Assembly (NCBI RefSeq): GCF_007858285.1
Contig: NZ_VFIL01000005.1
Span: forward strand, 124,001-188,000
Direction: 5' to 3'
Length of the DNA: 64,000 bases
Source: Pseudomonas brenneri
GTDB taxonomy: Bacteria > Pseudomonadota > Gammaproteobacteria > Pseudomonadales > Pseudomonadaceae
Shown here: positions 1 to 9,825 of the stretch, in pieces
How positions within the stretch are numbered: the first letter of the stretch is position 1
Layout of the letters: every line of letters begins with the position of its first letter
The notes under the pieces: model-generated
What the model was told of the DNA's origin: nothing
Databases searched by the model: none
What the model saw: the letters and a program-made list of their open reading frames with translations, nothing else
Program-made: the position numbers and the translations under genes

Positions 1-602
1 CCAACGATCTGGATCGCCGGATTCTGCTCCTTGAGGTAGCGCGAGTTGCCCATGATGGTGCCGGTGGTGCCCATGGAGCTGACGAAATGGGTGATGGTGC
101 CCTGGGTCTGGCGCCAGATTTCCGGGCCGGTGCTGGTGTAGTGCGCCTCGGGGTTGTCACCGTTGGCGAACTGGTCCAGGACCTGGCCACGGCCTTCGGC
201 GGCCATGCGCTCGGCGAGATCACGCGCGCCTTCCATGCCTTCTTCCGGAGTGACCAGCAGCAGTTCGGCACCATAGGCGGTCATCGCCGCCTTGCGCTCG
301 GCGCTGCCGTTGTCGGGCATGATCAGGATCATCTTGTAGCCCTTGATCGCCGCGGCCATGGCCAGGGCAATCCCGGTATTGCCGGAGGTGGCTTCGATCA
401 GGGTGTCGCCGGGCTTGATCTGCCCACGCAACTCGGCGCGGGTGATCATCGACAACGCCGGGCGGTCCTTGACCGAACCTGCCGGGTTATTACCCTCAAG
501 CTTGAGCAACAAGGTATTGCTGGTGTTACCCGCCATGCGCTGCAAGCGGACCAGGGGGGTGTTGCCGACGCAATCGGCGATGGTTGGGTACTGCAAGGTC
601 AT
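1..602 (-). CDS. cysM: Cysteine synthase B (O-acetylserine sulfhydrylase B), 3' end cut by window edge
   Basis: PLP-dependent enzyme making cysteine from O-acetylserine and sulfide (or S-sulfocysteine from thiosulfate) in the cytoplasm. The visible 200 residues begin MTLQYPTIADCVGNTPLVRL. They carry the PLP-lysine motif NPAGSVKDRPA (Lys about 45) and the phosphate-binding SGNTGIA loop near residue 70; NPxGSVKDRPA favours CysM over CysK. The family is about 300 residues, so roughly one third is missing beyond the left edge. The ATG at 602-600 gives the expected N terminus, although the ribosome-binding site is weak. A separate cysK lies at 53.5-54.5 kb, so both isozymes are present. Confident on family and subtype. 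Confidence 0.93.
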   Translation of the reverse strand, partial: MTLQYPTIADCVGNTPLVRLQRMAGNTSNTLLLKLEGNNPAGSVKDRPALSMITRAELRGQIKPGDTLIEATSGNTGIALAMAAAIKGYKMILIMPDNGSAERKAAMTAYGAELLLVTPEEGMEGARDLAERMAAEGRGQVLDQFANGDNPEAHYTSTGPEIWRQTQGTITHFVSSMGTTGTIMGNSRYLKEQNPAIQIV

Positions 603-704
603 GGCGTATTCGCAATCCAGACTGCGGGGGCGCCTATCATACCGGCAAACGCTGGCAGGCCATATCACGCAATTCGCGGTGCTTATAGCTGCGAGTTATA
701 AGCC

Positions 705-742
705 ACAAGCTGCAAGCGTGGCGCTAACAGCTTGCAGCTTGT
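705..742. repeat. Perfect 13-bp inverted repeat, REP-like hairpin
   Basis: Arms ACAAGCTGCAAGC and GCTTGCAGCTTGT are exact reverse complements with a 12-nt loop. It sits between the adhesin stop codon (751) and the cysM start (602). There is no T-tract, so it is either a REP-class palindrome or an mRNA 3'-end stabiliser rather than a classical terminator. The CAAGCTGCAAGC arm differs from the GTAGGAGCGAGC family seen elsewhere in the window. Confidence 0.6.
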
Positions 743-750
743 CACTGTCT

Positions 751-3700
751 TCAGACCGTATCGACCTTCAATGAATGGTCATTCAACATCCCATTGATGA
801 TCGTCGCCGTATCCGCACCGCTCGCAATCAAGCCTCCGGCCCCCGGCGTCACGCCGTATTGGGTCGCCAGGTTGACGCCGGCCAGGTCGATGGTCTGGGT
901 CGGCGTGGCACCTGCAACGGCGCTGATATCAATGGTGGTCGTACCACTCACCACCTTGAAGTGCAGGTAGTCATCCAGGGACGCCGTCGTCGCGTTCTCT
1001 CCTTGCAACAGTTGTGACAAGTCCAGTTTGTCGGTGCCCACGGCAAAGTCGGTGATGACGTCGTGCCCACTACCGCCTGCCAGGTATTGGAAGGTATCGG
1101 CACCCGCGCCGCCGGTCAGGGTGTTGTTGCCCGGACCACCAATCAGGATGTCATCACCGCCCTCGCCCTTGAGGGTGTCATTGCCCAGTCCGCCCGAGAT
1201 CAGGTTGTTGTTGCCGTTGCCGGTGAGGAAGTCGTTGAAGTTGGAGCCGATCAGGTTCTCCAGGGCCGTCAATGTATCGGTCCCGGCCCCACCTGTGATT
1301 TGCCCCCCTGCCAAGCCAAGGTTGACGGTCACCCCTGACGTGGCATTGGCGTAACTCAGTGTATCGATGCCTGCTCCGCCATCGAGCAGGTCGTTGCCGA
1401 TGCCGCTGAACAACAGGTCATTGCCGTTGCCGCCATGCATCTCGTTGTTGCCGTTGCCAGCGCTCAGTACATCGTTGCCATCGCCGCCATTGAGGATATT
1501 GTTGCCGGGGCCGGCCATGATGATGTCATCCCCGCTGGTACCGGTGAGGGTGCCGCCGGCCTGGTAGGTGATGTCTACGGCGGCGCTGTCACTGCCGCCG
1601 TGGTTATCACTGACCGAATAATTACCGTGGTAGTCCGGCGTGTAGTCCTGAGCGCCGGCATAGTTGATGGTCATGTCCAACTGGTAGTTTTCTGCGCCAT
1701 TGGCGTTGCCGCCTGATGGATTGGTGGTGTTGGCAATGTGAATCTCATAGGTAGCGTTCGCTAACGCAGTCAGCGTCGTGCCATCTGCGAGGGGGAGCTC
1801 GCTGCCCCCATTGATCGAATAGGTCATGAGGACGTTACCGAACGGCCGATTGTGATCCAGGTTAAGGGTTTCCCCCGCCTTGAGGCTGACCGTTATGCGA
1901 TCGTCGGCCGTACTGCCGCTGACATTGCCGAGACTGCCAGTGATCACAAGGACTGCGGTCATGGCCCCGATATCGGCAAACGAGGTGCGTACATCCGCCA
2001 GGGTTGTACCGCTGAGCGTTCTGGCTCCCGTCCCGGTAAAAGCAGCGCCCTTGGCCACCCAACCGGTTGGAAAACTGGTTGGGATAGCCGTCAGGTTGTC
2101 ATGGTTGGCATCGCTGTCATTGGCCAGCAGCAACTGCGCAGGCACCACGATATTGCTCGACAGGATATTGGTGATCACATGGTCATCACCGGCCACCGGC
2201 GCCGCGTTCGGGTTGACCTTGACCACCAGGCTGGAAGTCGCGAGATCGCCGTCGTTATCACTGATGGTGACCCCGAAGTTCTCGGTAATCAGCGCGTCCG
2301 TCAGCTTCGGCGGCGTGTAGCGGAACTCGCCGTTGTCCATGTCTACCACCAGCGTGCCACCCTGGCTGGTGGTGATGCTGATGCTGTTGCTCACTGTATC
2401 GAACGTGCCCTGGCCACCCGGCAGGTTGGCGCTCATCGAACCTCCTGCCGCCGGGTTGTAGGTGTAGGTAATGCCATCCACCGTAAGGGACTTGATAAAA
2501 CCACCATCGGCGCCAAACGTCCCGTCGGTCATCAGGCTACCCGTCACCGGAGCGCCTTGTATCGTGCCGGCCAGCACCGCGTCCAGGCCCGCCAGGTTGG
2601 CCACTACCACCGCGTTGGTATTGGTGTGGGTGCTGCCGTCGTAGGCCACCGGGTCCAGGTAAATACTGTTGACCCCTGCCCCCAGGCCAATGGCATAGGC
2701 CTTGATGCCGTTGGCGTCGAGGAATGCCCTCCATACCCCTTCTTCGGTGACATCAATACCATCGCCGTATTCCGGGTTGACCGCGTTGCCGGGGTTGTTC
2801 GGGTTATTGGTATTGGACGTGGTGGGGTTACCGTCCGAGAAGAAATACGCCACGTTCTGCGCGCCGTCCAGCTTGCCGGCGGTGCCATAGGCGGTCTGCG
2901 CGGTGCCCAGGGCCGAATCGTAGTTGGTGCCGTTGAAGGCCGTGAGGCCGTTGACCAGGGTCTTGGCCGTGGCAACGCTGACCCACTGGCTGCTCAACTG
3001 TTGAGAGCTGTCGTTGAAGGTCACGATCTGCACCTTCACATCGCCCATCTCGTCATAGCGGTTGAGCAACTCGGTGATGGATGCCTTGGCCAGGTCCAGC
3101 CGCGTACCGCCGGCCCCCGATGCATCGTTCATGCTGCCGGAGATATCGATGATCAGCAGCAGGTTGGAGTCCACCTCGGTTGCCGTGACCATGCGCTCAC
3201 TGGACACGGCATTGGGCACGTCGTCGATGATATTGATATCGATCACACCCGTTGCGGTGCTGGTGTCATTGTCGCTGGCCGTGACGGTGACCTGCTCGAC
3301 GAGGCTGTTGGTTCCGGCCCCCGTGGCATGGGCCTCGTTGTCGAGCAAGGTGTAGCGATAGCTGACCACCCCCGTGGTGGCGTTGTAGCCCGTCACGGTA
3401 AAGGTGTTGCCCAGACCTGTGGCCTCAGATTGCGGGAAGGTTGCGGTGACACCGTTGGTGACCACACTGATGCCGCCCACTGTCAGGTTTTTCAAGCCAT
3501 CCAGGGCAGTGACCGTGAAGGTGCCGGTCTGGGTCAGTGCGGGACTGTTCGGGCTGGTGCCGTCGAACAGGTTTTTTTCGTAGACGGTCAACTCGCCGCC
3601 GTTCAATTGAAGACCGGTGAGTACAACAGGATCGTTGTTGTTATGTACCTGCAGGACCAGGTTGGCGGGGCTGGTATCGCCGTCGCTATCGTTGAGTTGA

Positions 3701-6700
3701 TAGGTGAAGGTTTCAGTCCCATTGCCACCACCGTTCAGGGCCAGGAACTGCGTATCGGTCTTGTCCAGGGTGTAGGTGTAGCTGCCATCGGCCAGCAAGT
3801 TCAGGGTGCCGTAGGTGCCGACGATGGTTGCGGGCGTAACAGGGCCGGTAGGGATGCGGTCAGCGCCCTGCACATCGTTGCCCAGCACGCTGCCGGTCAG
3901 GATCAGTTGGCTTTCCGACGCAACCTGTCCATTGGTGTCGTCGTTGGCCTTTGGCACATCGTCAACTACGTTCACATCCAGCGAGCCGGTTGCGCTGCTG
4001 TTGTTGCTGTCGGTCGCGGTTACCGTGAACGACTCGCTGATGCTGTTGGCATTGGCACCGGTTGGGTGGGTGTCGGTGCCGTTGAGGGTGTAGCTGTAGC
4101 TGATCACGCCGGTAGTGGCGTTGTAGTTGGTGATGGTCAGGGTGTTGCCAAAACCGGTGGGTTGCGATTGCGGGAACGTCGCGGCGATGCCGTTGCTGAC
4201 AACGCTGATACCACCCACGGTGAGGTTTTTCAGGCCGTCCAACGCGGTCACAGTGAAGGTCCCGGATTGGGTCAACGCCGCCCCATCATTGGCACTGCCC
4301 AACGGCAGGTTTTTCTCATAGACGGTGACCTCACCGCCATTTACCTCAAGACCGGTCAGCACCACCGGATCGTCGTTGTTATGCACCTGCAAGACGAGAT
4401 TGGCAGGGCTGGTATCGCCATCGGCGTCCGTCAACGTATAGGTGAAGGTTTCCGTGCCATTACCGCCGCCGTTCAAGGCCAGGAATTGCGTATCGGTCTT
4501 GTCCAGGGTGTAGGTGTAGCTGCCATCGGCCAGCAAATTCAGGGTGCCGTAGGTGCCGACGATGGTTGCGGGTGTAACCGGGCCAGTAGGGATTCGGTCG
4601 GCGCCTTGGACATCGTTGCCCAGTACGCTGCCGGTCAGGATCAGTTGGCTCTCAGAGGCCACTTGCGCATTGGTGTCGTCGTTGGCCTTGGGCACGTCAT
4701 CGACCACGTTGACGTCCAGCGAGCCGGTTGCGCTGCTGTTGTTGCTGTCGGTCGCGGTTACCGTGAACGACTCGCTGATGCTGTTGGCATTGGCGCCGGT
4801 TGGGTGGGTGTCGGTGCCGTTGAGGGTGTAGCTGTAGCTGATCACGCCGGTGGTGGCGTTGTAGTTGGTGATGGTCAGGGTGTTGCCAAAACCGGTGGGT
4901 TCGGATTGCGGGAAAGTCGAAACCGCACCATTCGTGACGATGCTGATACCGCCCACGGTAAGGTTTTTCAAACCATCCAGCGCCGTCACGGTGAAGGTCC
5001 CGGATTGGGTCAACGCAGAGCCATCATTGGCGCTGCCCAGCGGCAGGTTTTTCTCATAGACGGTGACTTCGCCGCCATTTACCTCAAGACCGGTCAGCAC
5101 CACCGGATCGTCGTTGTTATGCACCTGCAACACGAGATTGGCCGGGCTGGTATCACCGTCGGCGTCCGTCAACGTGTAGGTGAAGGTTTCCGTCCCATTG
5201 CCGCCGCCGTTCAAAGCGAGGAACTGCGTATCGGTCTTGTCCAGGGTGTAGGTGTAGCTGCCATCGGCCAGCAAGTTCAAGGTGCCGTAAGTGCCGATGA
5301 TGGTTGCGGGTGTCACCGGGCCAGTAGGGATGCGGTCGGCGCCTTGGACATCGTTGCCCAGCACGCTGCCGGTCAGGATCAGTTGGCTTTCCGACGCAAC
5401 CTGTCCATTGGTGTCGTCGTTGGCCTTTGGCACATCGTCAACTACGTTCACATCCAGCGAACCGGTGGCACTGCTGTTGTTGCTGTCGGTCGCGGCTACC
5501 GTGAACGACTCGCTGATGCTGTTGGCATTGGCACCGGTTGGGTGGGTGTCGGTGCCGTTGAGGGTGTAGCTGTAGCTGATCACGCCGGTAGTGGCGTTGT
5601 AGTTGGTGATGGTCAGGGTGTTGCCAAAACCGGTGGGTTGCGATTGCGGGAACGTCGCGGCGATGCCGTTGCTGACAACGCTGATACCGCCCACGGTGAG
5701 GTTTTTCAGGCCGTCCAACGCGGTCACAGTGAAGGTCCCGGATTGGGTCAACGCCGCCCCATCATTGGCACTGCCCAGCGGCAGGTTTTTCTCGTAGACG
5801 GTGACTTCGCCGCCATTTACCTCAAGACCGGTCAACACCACCGGATCGTCGTTGTTATGCACCTGCAAGACGAGATTGGCCGGGCTGGTATCACCGTCGG
5901 CATCCGTCAACGTATAGGTGAAGGTTTCCGTGCCATTACCGCCGCCGTTCAAAGCGAGGAACTGCGTATCGGTCTTGTCCAGGGTGTAGGTGTAGCTGCC
6001 ATCGGCTAGCAAGTTCAGGGTGCCGTAGGTGCCGACGATGGTTGCGGGTGTCACCGGACCAGTAGGGATGCGGTCAGCACCTTGCACATCATTGCCCAGC
6101 ACGCTGCCGGTCAGGATCAGTTGGCTCTCTGAGGCCACTTGTTCATTGGTGTCGTCGTTGGCCTTGGGCACGTCATCGACCACGTTGACGTCCAGCGAGC
6201 CGGTTGCGCTGCTGTTGTTGCTGTCGGTCGCGGTTACCGTAAACGACTCGCTGATACTGTTGGCATTGGCACCGGTTGGGTGGGTGTCGGTGCCGTTGAG
6301 GGTGTAGCTGTAGCTGATCACGCCGGTAGTGGCGTTGTAGTTGGTGATGGTCAGGGTGTTGCCAAAACCGGTGGGTTCGGATTGCGGGAAAGTCGAAACC
6401 GCACCATTCGTGACGATGCTGATACCGCCCACGGTAAGGTTTTTCAGGCCGTCCAACGCCGTCACGGTGAAGGTTCCGGATTGGGTCAACGCAGAACTAT
6501 CATTGGCACTGCCCAACGGCAGGTTTTTCTCGTAGACGGTGACTTCGCCGCCATTTACCTCAAGACCGGTCAGCACCACCGGATCGTCGTTGTTATGCAC
6601 CTGCAAGACGAGATTGGCCGGGCTGGTATCGCCATCGGCGTCCGTCAACGTATAGGTGAAGGTTTCCGTGCCATTACCGCCGCCGTTCAAGGCGAGGAAC

Positions 6701-9348
6701 TGTGCATCGGTCTTGTCCAGGGTGTAGGTGTAGCTGCCATCGGCCAGCAAGTTCAGGGTGCCGTAGGTGCCGACGATGGTTGCGGGCGTAACAGGGCCAG
6801 TAGGGATGCGGTCAGCGCCTTGCACATCATTGCCCAGCACGCTGCCGGTCAGGATCAGTTGGCTTTCAGAGGCCACTTGCGCATTGGTGTCGTCGTTGGC
6901 CTTGGGCACGTCATCGACCACGTTGACGTCCAGCGAGCCGGTTGCGCTGCTGTTGTTGCTGTCGGTCGCGGTTACCGTAAACGACTCGCTGATACTGTTG
7001 GCATTGGCACCGGTTGGGTGGGTGTCGGTGCCGTTGAGGGTGTAGCTGTAGCTGATCACGCCGGTGGTGGCGTTGTAGTTGGTGATGGTCAGGGTGTTGC
7101 CAAAACCGGTGGGTTCGGATTGCGGGAAAGTCGAAACCGCACCATTCGTGACGATGCTGATACCGCCCACGGTAAGGTTTTTCAAACCATCCAGCGCCGT
7201 CACGGTGAAGGTCCCGGATTGGGTCAACGCAGAGCCATCATTGGCGCTGCCCAGCGGCAGGTTTTTCTCGTAGACGGTGACTTCGCCGCCATTTACCTCA
7301 AGACCGGTCAACACCACCGGATCGTCGTTGTTATGCACCTGCAAGACGAGATTGGCAGGGCTGGTATCGCCGTCGGCATCCGTCAACGTATAGGTGAAGG
7401 TTTCCGTGCCATTACCGCCGCCGTTCAAAGCGAGGAACTGCGTATCGGTCTTGTCCAGGGTGTAGGTGTAGCTGCCATCGGCCAGCAAGTTCAGGGTGCC
7501 GTAGGTGCCGACGATGGTTGCGGGTGTCACCGGACCAGTAGGGATGCGGTCAGCACCTTGCACATCATTGCCCAGCACGCTGCCGGTCAGGATCAGTTGG
7601 CTCTCAGAGGCCACTTGCGCATTACTGTCATCGGCCGCCGTCGGCACATCGTCCACCACGCTGATATGCAGCGTGCCAGTGGCCGTGCTGTTGTTGGTGT
7701 CATTGGCGATCACGCTGAAGCTTTCGCTCAGCTCATTGGCCCCAGCGGCCAGCGGATGCGCCTCAGTGCCCGTCAGGGTGTAGCTGTAGCTGATCACCCC
7801 GGTGCCCGCATCAAACCCGGTGATGGTCAGGGTATTGCCCAGTCCGGTGGCGATCGATTGCGGGAAGCCGGCGGTGACACCGCCGGATACCACGCTGATC
7901 CCGCCCACTGACAGGTTCTGTAAACCATCCACCGCCGACACCGTCAGGCTGCCGGTACGGATCAGTGCGCCAGCATCGGGACTGCTGCCGTCCACCAGGT
8001 TTTTTTCATAAAGCGTCAGGTCGGCGCCATTGACACTGATGCCACCGATCACCACGGGGTCATCGTTGTTATGCACTTGCAGCACCAGGTTGGCGGTGCT
8101 GGTGTCGCCGTCGGCGTCGGTCAGGGTGTAGGTGAAGGTTTCGGTGCCATTGCCGCCGCCCAGCAGCGCTACAAAGTCAGGATCGCCGGTGTTCAGTGTG
8201 TAGGTGTAACTGCCATCGGCAGCCAGGACCAGAGTCCCGTATTGACCCGTGAAGCTACCGCCGACAATCGGGCCGCTGGCGACGCGGTCGGCGCCCTGGG
8301 TATCGTTGTCCAGGACATTGCCGACAAGGGTCAACAGGCTTTCCGATGCGCTGCCTTCATGGCTGTCATCCCGCGCCTTGGGGACATCGTCGATAACCGT
8401 GATATCCAGCGAACCCGTGGCGGTGTCGTTGTCGCTATCGATGGCAACCACCGCAAAGTTTTCGCCGAGACTGTTGGTTCCAGCTCCCGACGGATGGGCC
8501 TCATTGCCCGTCAATGTGTAGCTGTAGCTGATCACCCCGGTGGCCGCGTTATACCCGGTAATACTCAAGGTATTGCCCAACCCGGTGGTGATGCTTTGCG
8601 GGAAACTGCTGGCCACCCCGCCGCTGACCACGCTGATGCCGCCCACCGTCAGGCTCTGCAGGCCATCGGGCGCCGAGACGTTGAAGGTGCCGCTTTGCAC
8701 CAGCGCTGCCGGATTGCTGGCCGAGCCTTGGGCAAGATTGGCCTCGTTGAGCGTCAACTCGCCGCCCTCGACCGCCAGCCCATCCAGGCTCACCGGGTTA
8801 TCGGGAGGCACCACTACCGGCGGACCATTGCCGGTATCCGGCTGCCCGGCGACCTGGAACAACGGAAACTCTGGAATCGCGCCAAAGCCTGCAGTCGGGA
8901 ACCCGATGACCGGCTCCACGCGCCCGGCAACTTCGGTCAACAACACAAAGGAGTGCCCACCGCCCAATTCACCAGCCGCGGTGCTGCCGGTCTGGCCGGC
9001 GGCCGTGGCTTCACCGGTCTGGGTCGGGTCGGCACCGGCAGCAATGGCTTTTTGCAGTTGCTGCACATCGGTCAACTGCGCCTGGCTGGGCGCAAGGTCT
9101 TCAGACCCATGCACCTGCGGCGCCTGGCCGGCCAGCAATTGCGGGGAAAGGCCCAGGCTGCTGTCGCGCCCCAGGGTCAGCTCATGGCCGTTGGTCAGTT
9201 GCACCGCCACCGCACCCGCCGCGCCGGTCTGCAGTTGCTCGCCGGCAAACAGTCGGTCGCCTTCGATCAGGCTACGGCGACTGCCATCTCCCGCCACGGC
9301 AAAGACTTCCCCAACCACCTTGCTGACAACACCGATTAACTTGGCCAT
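751..9348 (-). CDS. Giant LapA/MapA-type RTX surface adhesin, type I secretion substrate
   Basis: This 2865-residue cell-surface adhesin probably serves biofilm attachment. Residues 1-130 form a LapA-type retention module (MAKLIGVVSKVVGEVFAVAG, then DGSRRSLIEGD) ending in two TAAG motifs at 115-118 and 123-126, the di-alanine type cut by LapG proteases. About 187-2045 is an array of eight roughly 246-residue units (VCBS/Ig-like; VVDDVP and GNDVQGADRI recur). About 2045-2265 is a von Willebrand A domain with MIDAS sequence DISGS. About 2597-2720 are RTX nonapeptides (GGxGNDxL), followed by a C-terminal secretion signal region. I chose the internal ATG at 9348 because GGGAGA lies just upstream and it starts exactly at the retention module; the open frame continues 32 codons further upstream. 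It is divergent from its presumed secretion operon. Whether it corresponds to LapA or to the second adhesin MapA cannot be settled here; the smaller size and absent lapD/lapG neighbours favour MapA-like. Confidence 0.92.
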   Translation of the reverse strand: MAKLIGVVSKVVGEVFAVAGDGSRRSLIEGDRLFAGEQLQTGAAGAVAVQLTNGHELTLGRDSSLGLSPQLLAGQAPQVHGSEDLAPSQAQLTDVQQLQKAIAAGADPTQTGEATAAGQTGSTAAGELGGGHSFVLLTEVAGRVEPVIGFPTAGFGAIPEFPLFQVAGQPDTGNGPPVVVPPDNPVSLDGLAVEGGELTLNEANLAQGSASNPAALVQSGTFNVSAPDGLQSLTVGGISVVSGGVASSFPQSITTGLGNTLSITGYNAATGVISYSYTLTGNEAHPSGAGTNSLGENFAVVAIDSDNDTATGSLDITVIDDVPKARDDSHEGSASESLLTLVGNVLDNDTQGADRVASGPIVGGSFTGQYGTLVLAADGSYTYTLNTGDPDFVALLGGGNGTETFTYTLTDADGDTSTANLVLQVHNNDDPVVIGGISVNGADLTLYEKNLVDGSSPDAGALIRTGSLTVSAVDGLQNLSVGGISVVSGGVTAGFPQSIATGLGNTLTITGFDAGTGVISYSYTLTGTEAHPLAAGANELSESFSVIANDTNNSTATGTLHISVVDDVPTAADDSNAQVASESQLILTGSVLGNDVQGADRIPTGPVTPATIVGTYGTLNLLADGSYTYTLDKTDTQFLALNGGGNGTETFTYTLTDADGDTSPANLVLQVHNNDDPVVLTGLEVNGGEVTVYEKNLPLGSANDGSALTQSGTFTVTALDGLKNLTVGGISIVTNGAVSTFPQSEPTGFGNTLTITNYNATTGVISYSYTLNGTDTHPTGANANSISESFTVTATDSNNSSATGSLDVNVVDDVPKANDDTNAQVASESQLILTGSVLGNDVQGADRIPTGPVTPATIVGTYGTLNLLADGSYTYTLDKTDAQFLALNGGGNGTETFTYTLTDADGDTSPANLVLQVHNNDDPVVLTGLEVNGGEVTVYEKNLPLGSANDSSALTQSGTFTVTALDGLKNLTVGGISIVTNGAVSTFPQSEPTGFGNTLTITNYNATTGVISYSYTLNGTDTHPTGANANSISESFTVTATDSNNSSATGSLDVNVVDDVPKANDDTNEQVASESQLILTGSVLGNDVQGADRIPTGPVTPATIVGTYGTLNLLADGSYTYTLDKTDTQFLALNGGGNGTETFTYTLTDADGDTSPANLVLQVHNNDDPVVLTGLEVNGGEVTVYEKNLPLGSANDGAALTQSGTFTVTALDGLKNLTVGGISVVSNGIAATFPQSQPTGFGNTLTITNYNATTGVISYSYTLNGTDTHPTGANANSISESFTVAATDSNNSSATGSLDVNVVDDVPKANDDTNGQVASESQLILTGSVLGNDVQGADRIPTGPVTPATIIGTYGTLNLLADGSYTYTLDKTDTQFLALNGGGNGTETFTYTLTDADGDTSPANLVLQVHNNDDPVVLTGLEVNGGEVTVYEKNLPLGSANDGSALTQSGTFTVTALDGLKNLTVGGISIVTNGAVSTFPQSEPTGFGNTLTITNYNATTGVISYSYTLNGTDTHPTGANANSISESFTVTATDSNNSSATGSLDVNVVDDVPKANDDTNAQVASESQLILTGSVLGNDVQGADRIPTGPVTPATIVGTYGTLNLLADGSYTYTLDKTDTQFLALNGGGNGTETFTYTLTDADGDTSPANLVLQVHNNDDPVVLTGLEVNGGEVTVYEKNLPLGSANDGAALTQSGTFTVTALDGLKNLTVGGISVVSNGIAATFPQSQPTGFGNTLTITNYNATTGVISYSYTLNGTDTHPTGANANSISESFTVTATDSNNSSATGSLDVNVVDDVPKANDDTNGQVASESQLILTGSVLGNDVQGADRIPTGPVTPATIVGTYGTLNLLADGSYTYTLDKTDTQFLALNGGGNGTETFTYQLNDSDGDTSPANLVLQVHNNNDPVVLTGLQLNGGELTVYEKNLFDGTSPNSPALTQTGTFTVTALDGLKNLTVGGISVVTNGVTATFPQSEATGLGNTFTVTGYNATTGVVSYRYTLLDNEAHATGAGTNSLVEQVTVTASDNDTSTATGVIDINIIDDVPNAVSSERMVTATEVDSNLLLIIDISGSMNDASGAGGTRLDLAKASITELLNRYDEMGDVKVQIVTFNDSSQQLSSQWVSVATAKTLVNGLTAFNGTNYDSALGTAQTAYGTAGKLDGAQNVAYFFSDGNPTTSNTNNPNNPGNAVNPEYGDGIDVTEEGVWRAFLDANGIKAYAIGLGAGVNSIYLDPVAYDGSTHTNTNAVVVANLAGLDAVLAGTIQGAPVTGSLMTDGTFGADGGFIKSLTVDGITYTYNPAAGGSMSANLPGGQGTFDTVSNSISITTSQGGTLVVDMDNGEFRYTPPKLTDALITENFGVTISDNDGDLATSSLVVKVNPNAAPVAGDDHVITNILSSNIVVPAQLLLANDSDANHDNLTAIPTSFPTGWVAKGAAFTGTGARTLSGTTLADVRTSFADIGAMTAVLVITGSLGNVSGSTADDRITVSLKAGETLNLDHNRPFGNVLMTYSINGGSELPLADGTTLTALANATYEIHIANTTNPSGGNANGAENYQLDMTINYAGAQDYTPDYHGNYSVSDNHGGSDSAAVDITYQAGGTLTGTSGDDIIMAGPGNNILNGGDGNDVLSAGNGNNEMHGGNGNDLLFSGIGNDLLDGGAGIDTLSYANATSGVTVNLGLAGGQITGGAGTDTLTALENLIGSNFNDFLTGNGNNNLISGGLGNDTLKGEGGDDILIGGPGNNTLTGGAGADTFQYLAGGSGHDVITDFAVGTDKLDLSQLLQGENATTASLDDYLHFKVVSGTTTIDISAVAGATPTQTIDLAGVNLATQYGVTPGAGGLIASGADTATIINGMLNDHSLKVDTV
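3590..8770. repeat. Tandem 738-bp coding repeat array inside the adhesin gene
   Basis: Equivalent sequence recurs at an exact 738-bp step (246 codons), for example at 3815, 4553, 5291, 6029, 6767 and 7505 (one equivalent block), and the step still holds at 8016 versus 8754 in the divergent outermost units. The five central units are nearly identical; the two N-terminal units and the C-terminal unit are diverged. Near-identical long repeats make the region prone to copy-number change and to misassembly with short reads. Confidence 0.95.
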
Positions 9349-9825
9349 GTGCTTATCTCCCTGTCCGACCCCAGTAGTCGAAACCTCGGTTACGTGCACA
9401 AGCGCAACAGATCCGGTGGTCTGGGCCTCGCCCGAAAGTGGCACAAAACTGATTCAAATCAGCCGCCAACCCGCGCTTCAAGCCGTTTGCAGAGAACCTT
9501 CCCAGGGACAAAGTGACAAAAAACCGTCACCAGAAAATTCCCTTTTTTCCTCTACCCCATCATCCGCTTGCACTTGCGATTGAACTTTCCTTAAGCCTGA
9601 AAACGCGCCAAAGCGCACATAACTCAAGGCTTGTGCTTTGAACAATGTCTTGCTTCGCGCAGAACGCATAAGTTTTTTTGGACATAAACATTATGAGAAA
9701 TCCTTCTTAGGTCCTCTCGCAAATGTTCTTAGCTCTGTTGTTACAAGCCTGAGACGGTTTGGCCCTATAAATTCGTCAAATAAATGGCGACAGACCAGCA
9801 ACATTGATCCACAGGAGATGTACCC
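9349..9825. promoter_or_regulatory. Divergent intergenic region between adhesin and its secretion operon
   Basis: This is 477 bp without a credible gene. It must hold the promoters of both the adhesin (minus) and the tolC-like/ABC/hlyD operon (plus). The 5' flank of the plus operon shows TATAAA at 9766-9771 and a partly palindromic AT-rich site at 9775-9791 (GTCAAATAAATGGCGAC) that loosely resembles the FleQ box (GTCAATAAATTGAC). FleQ controls lap-type adhesins in other pseudomonads. The resemblance is imperfect (extra bases), so this is suggestive only. Confidence 0.35.

Noticed and set aside
1852..7911. Long plus-strand open frames (1385 and 590 codons) opposite the adhesin
   Set aside because: They mirror the 738-bp repeats on the coding strand, have repetitive His/Val/Gly-rich composition and no domain; they are antisense shadows of the adhesin gene.
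3590..8770. Regularly spaced repeats as a possible CRISPR array
   Set aside because: The unit is 738 bp, fully coding and in frame within an adhesin; there are no short repeats with unique spacers.
8071..9583. Plus-strand frames of 422 and 347 codons opposite the adhesin 5' end
   Set aside because: Shadow frames caused by high GC; no ribosome-binding site or recognisable domain.
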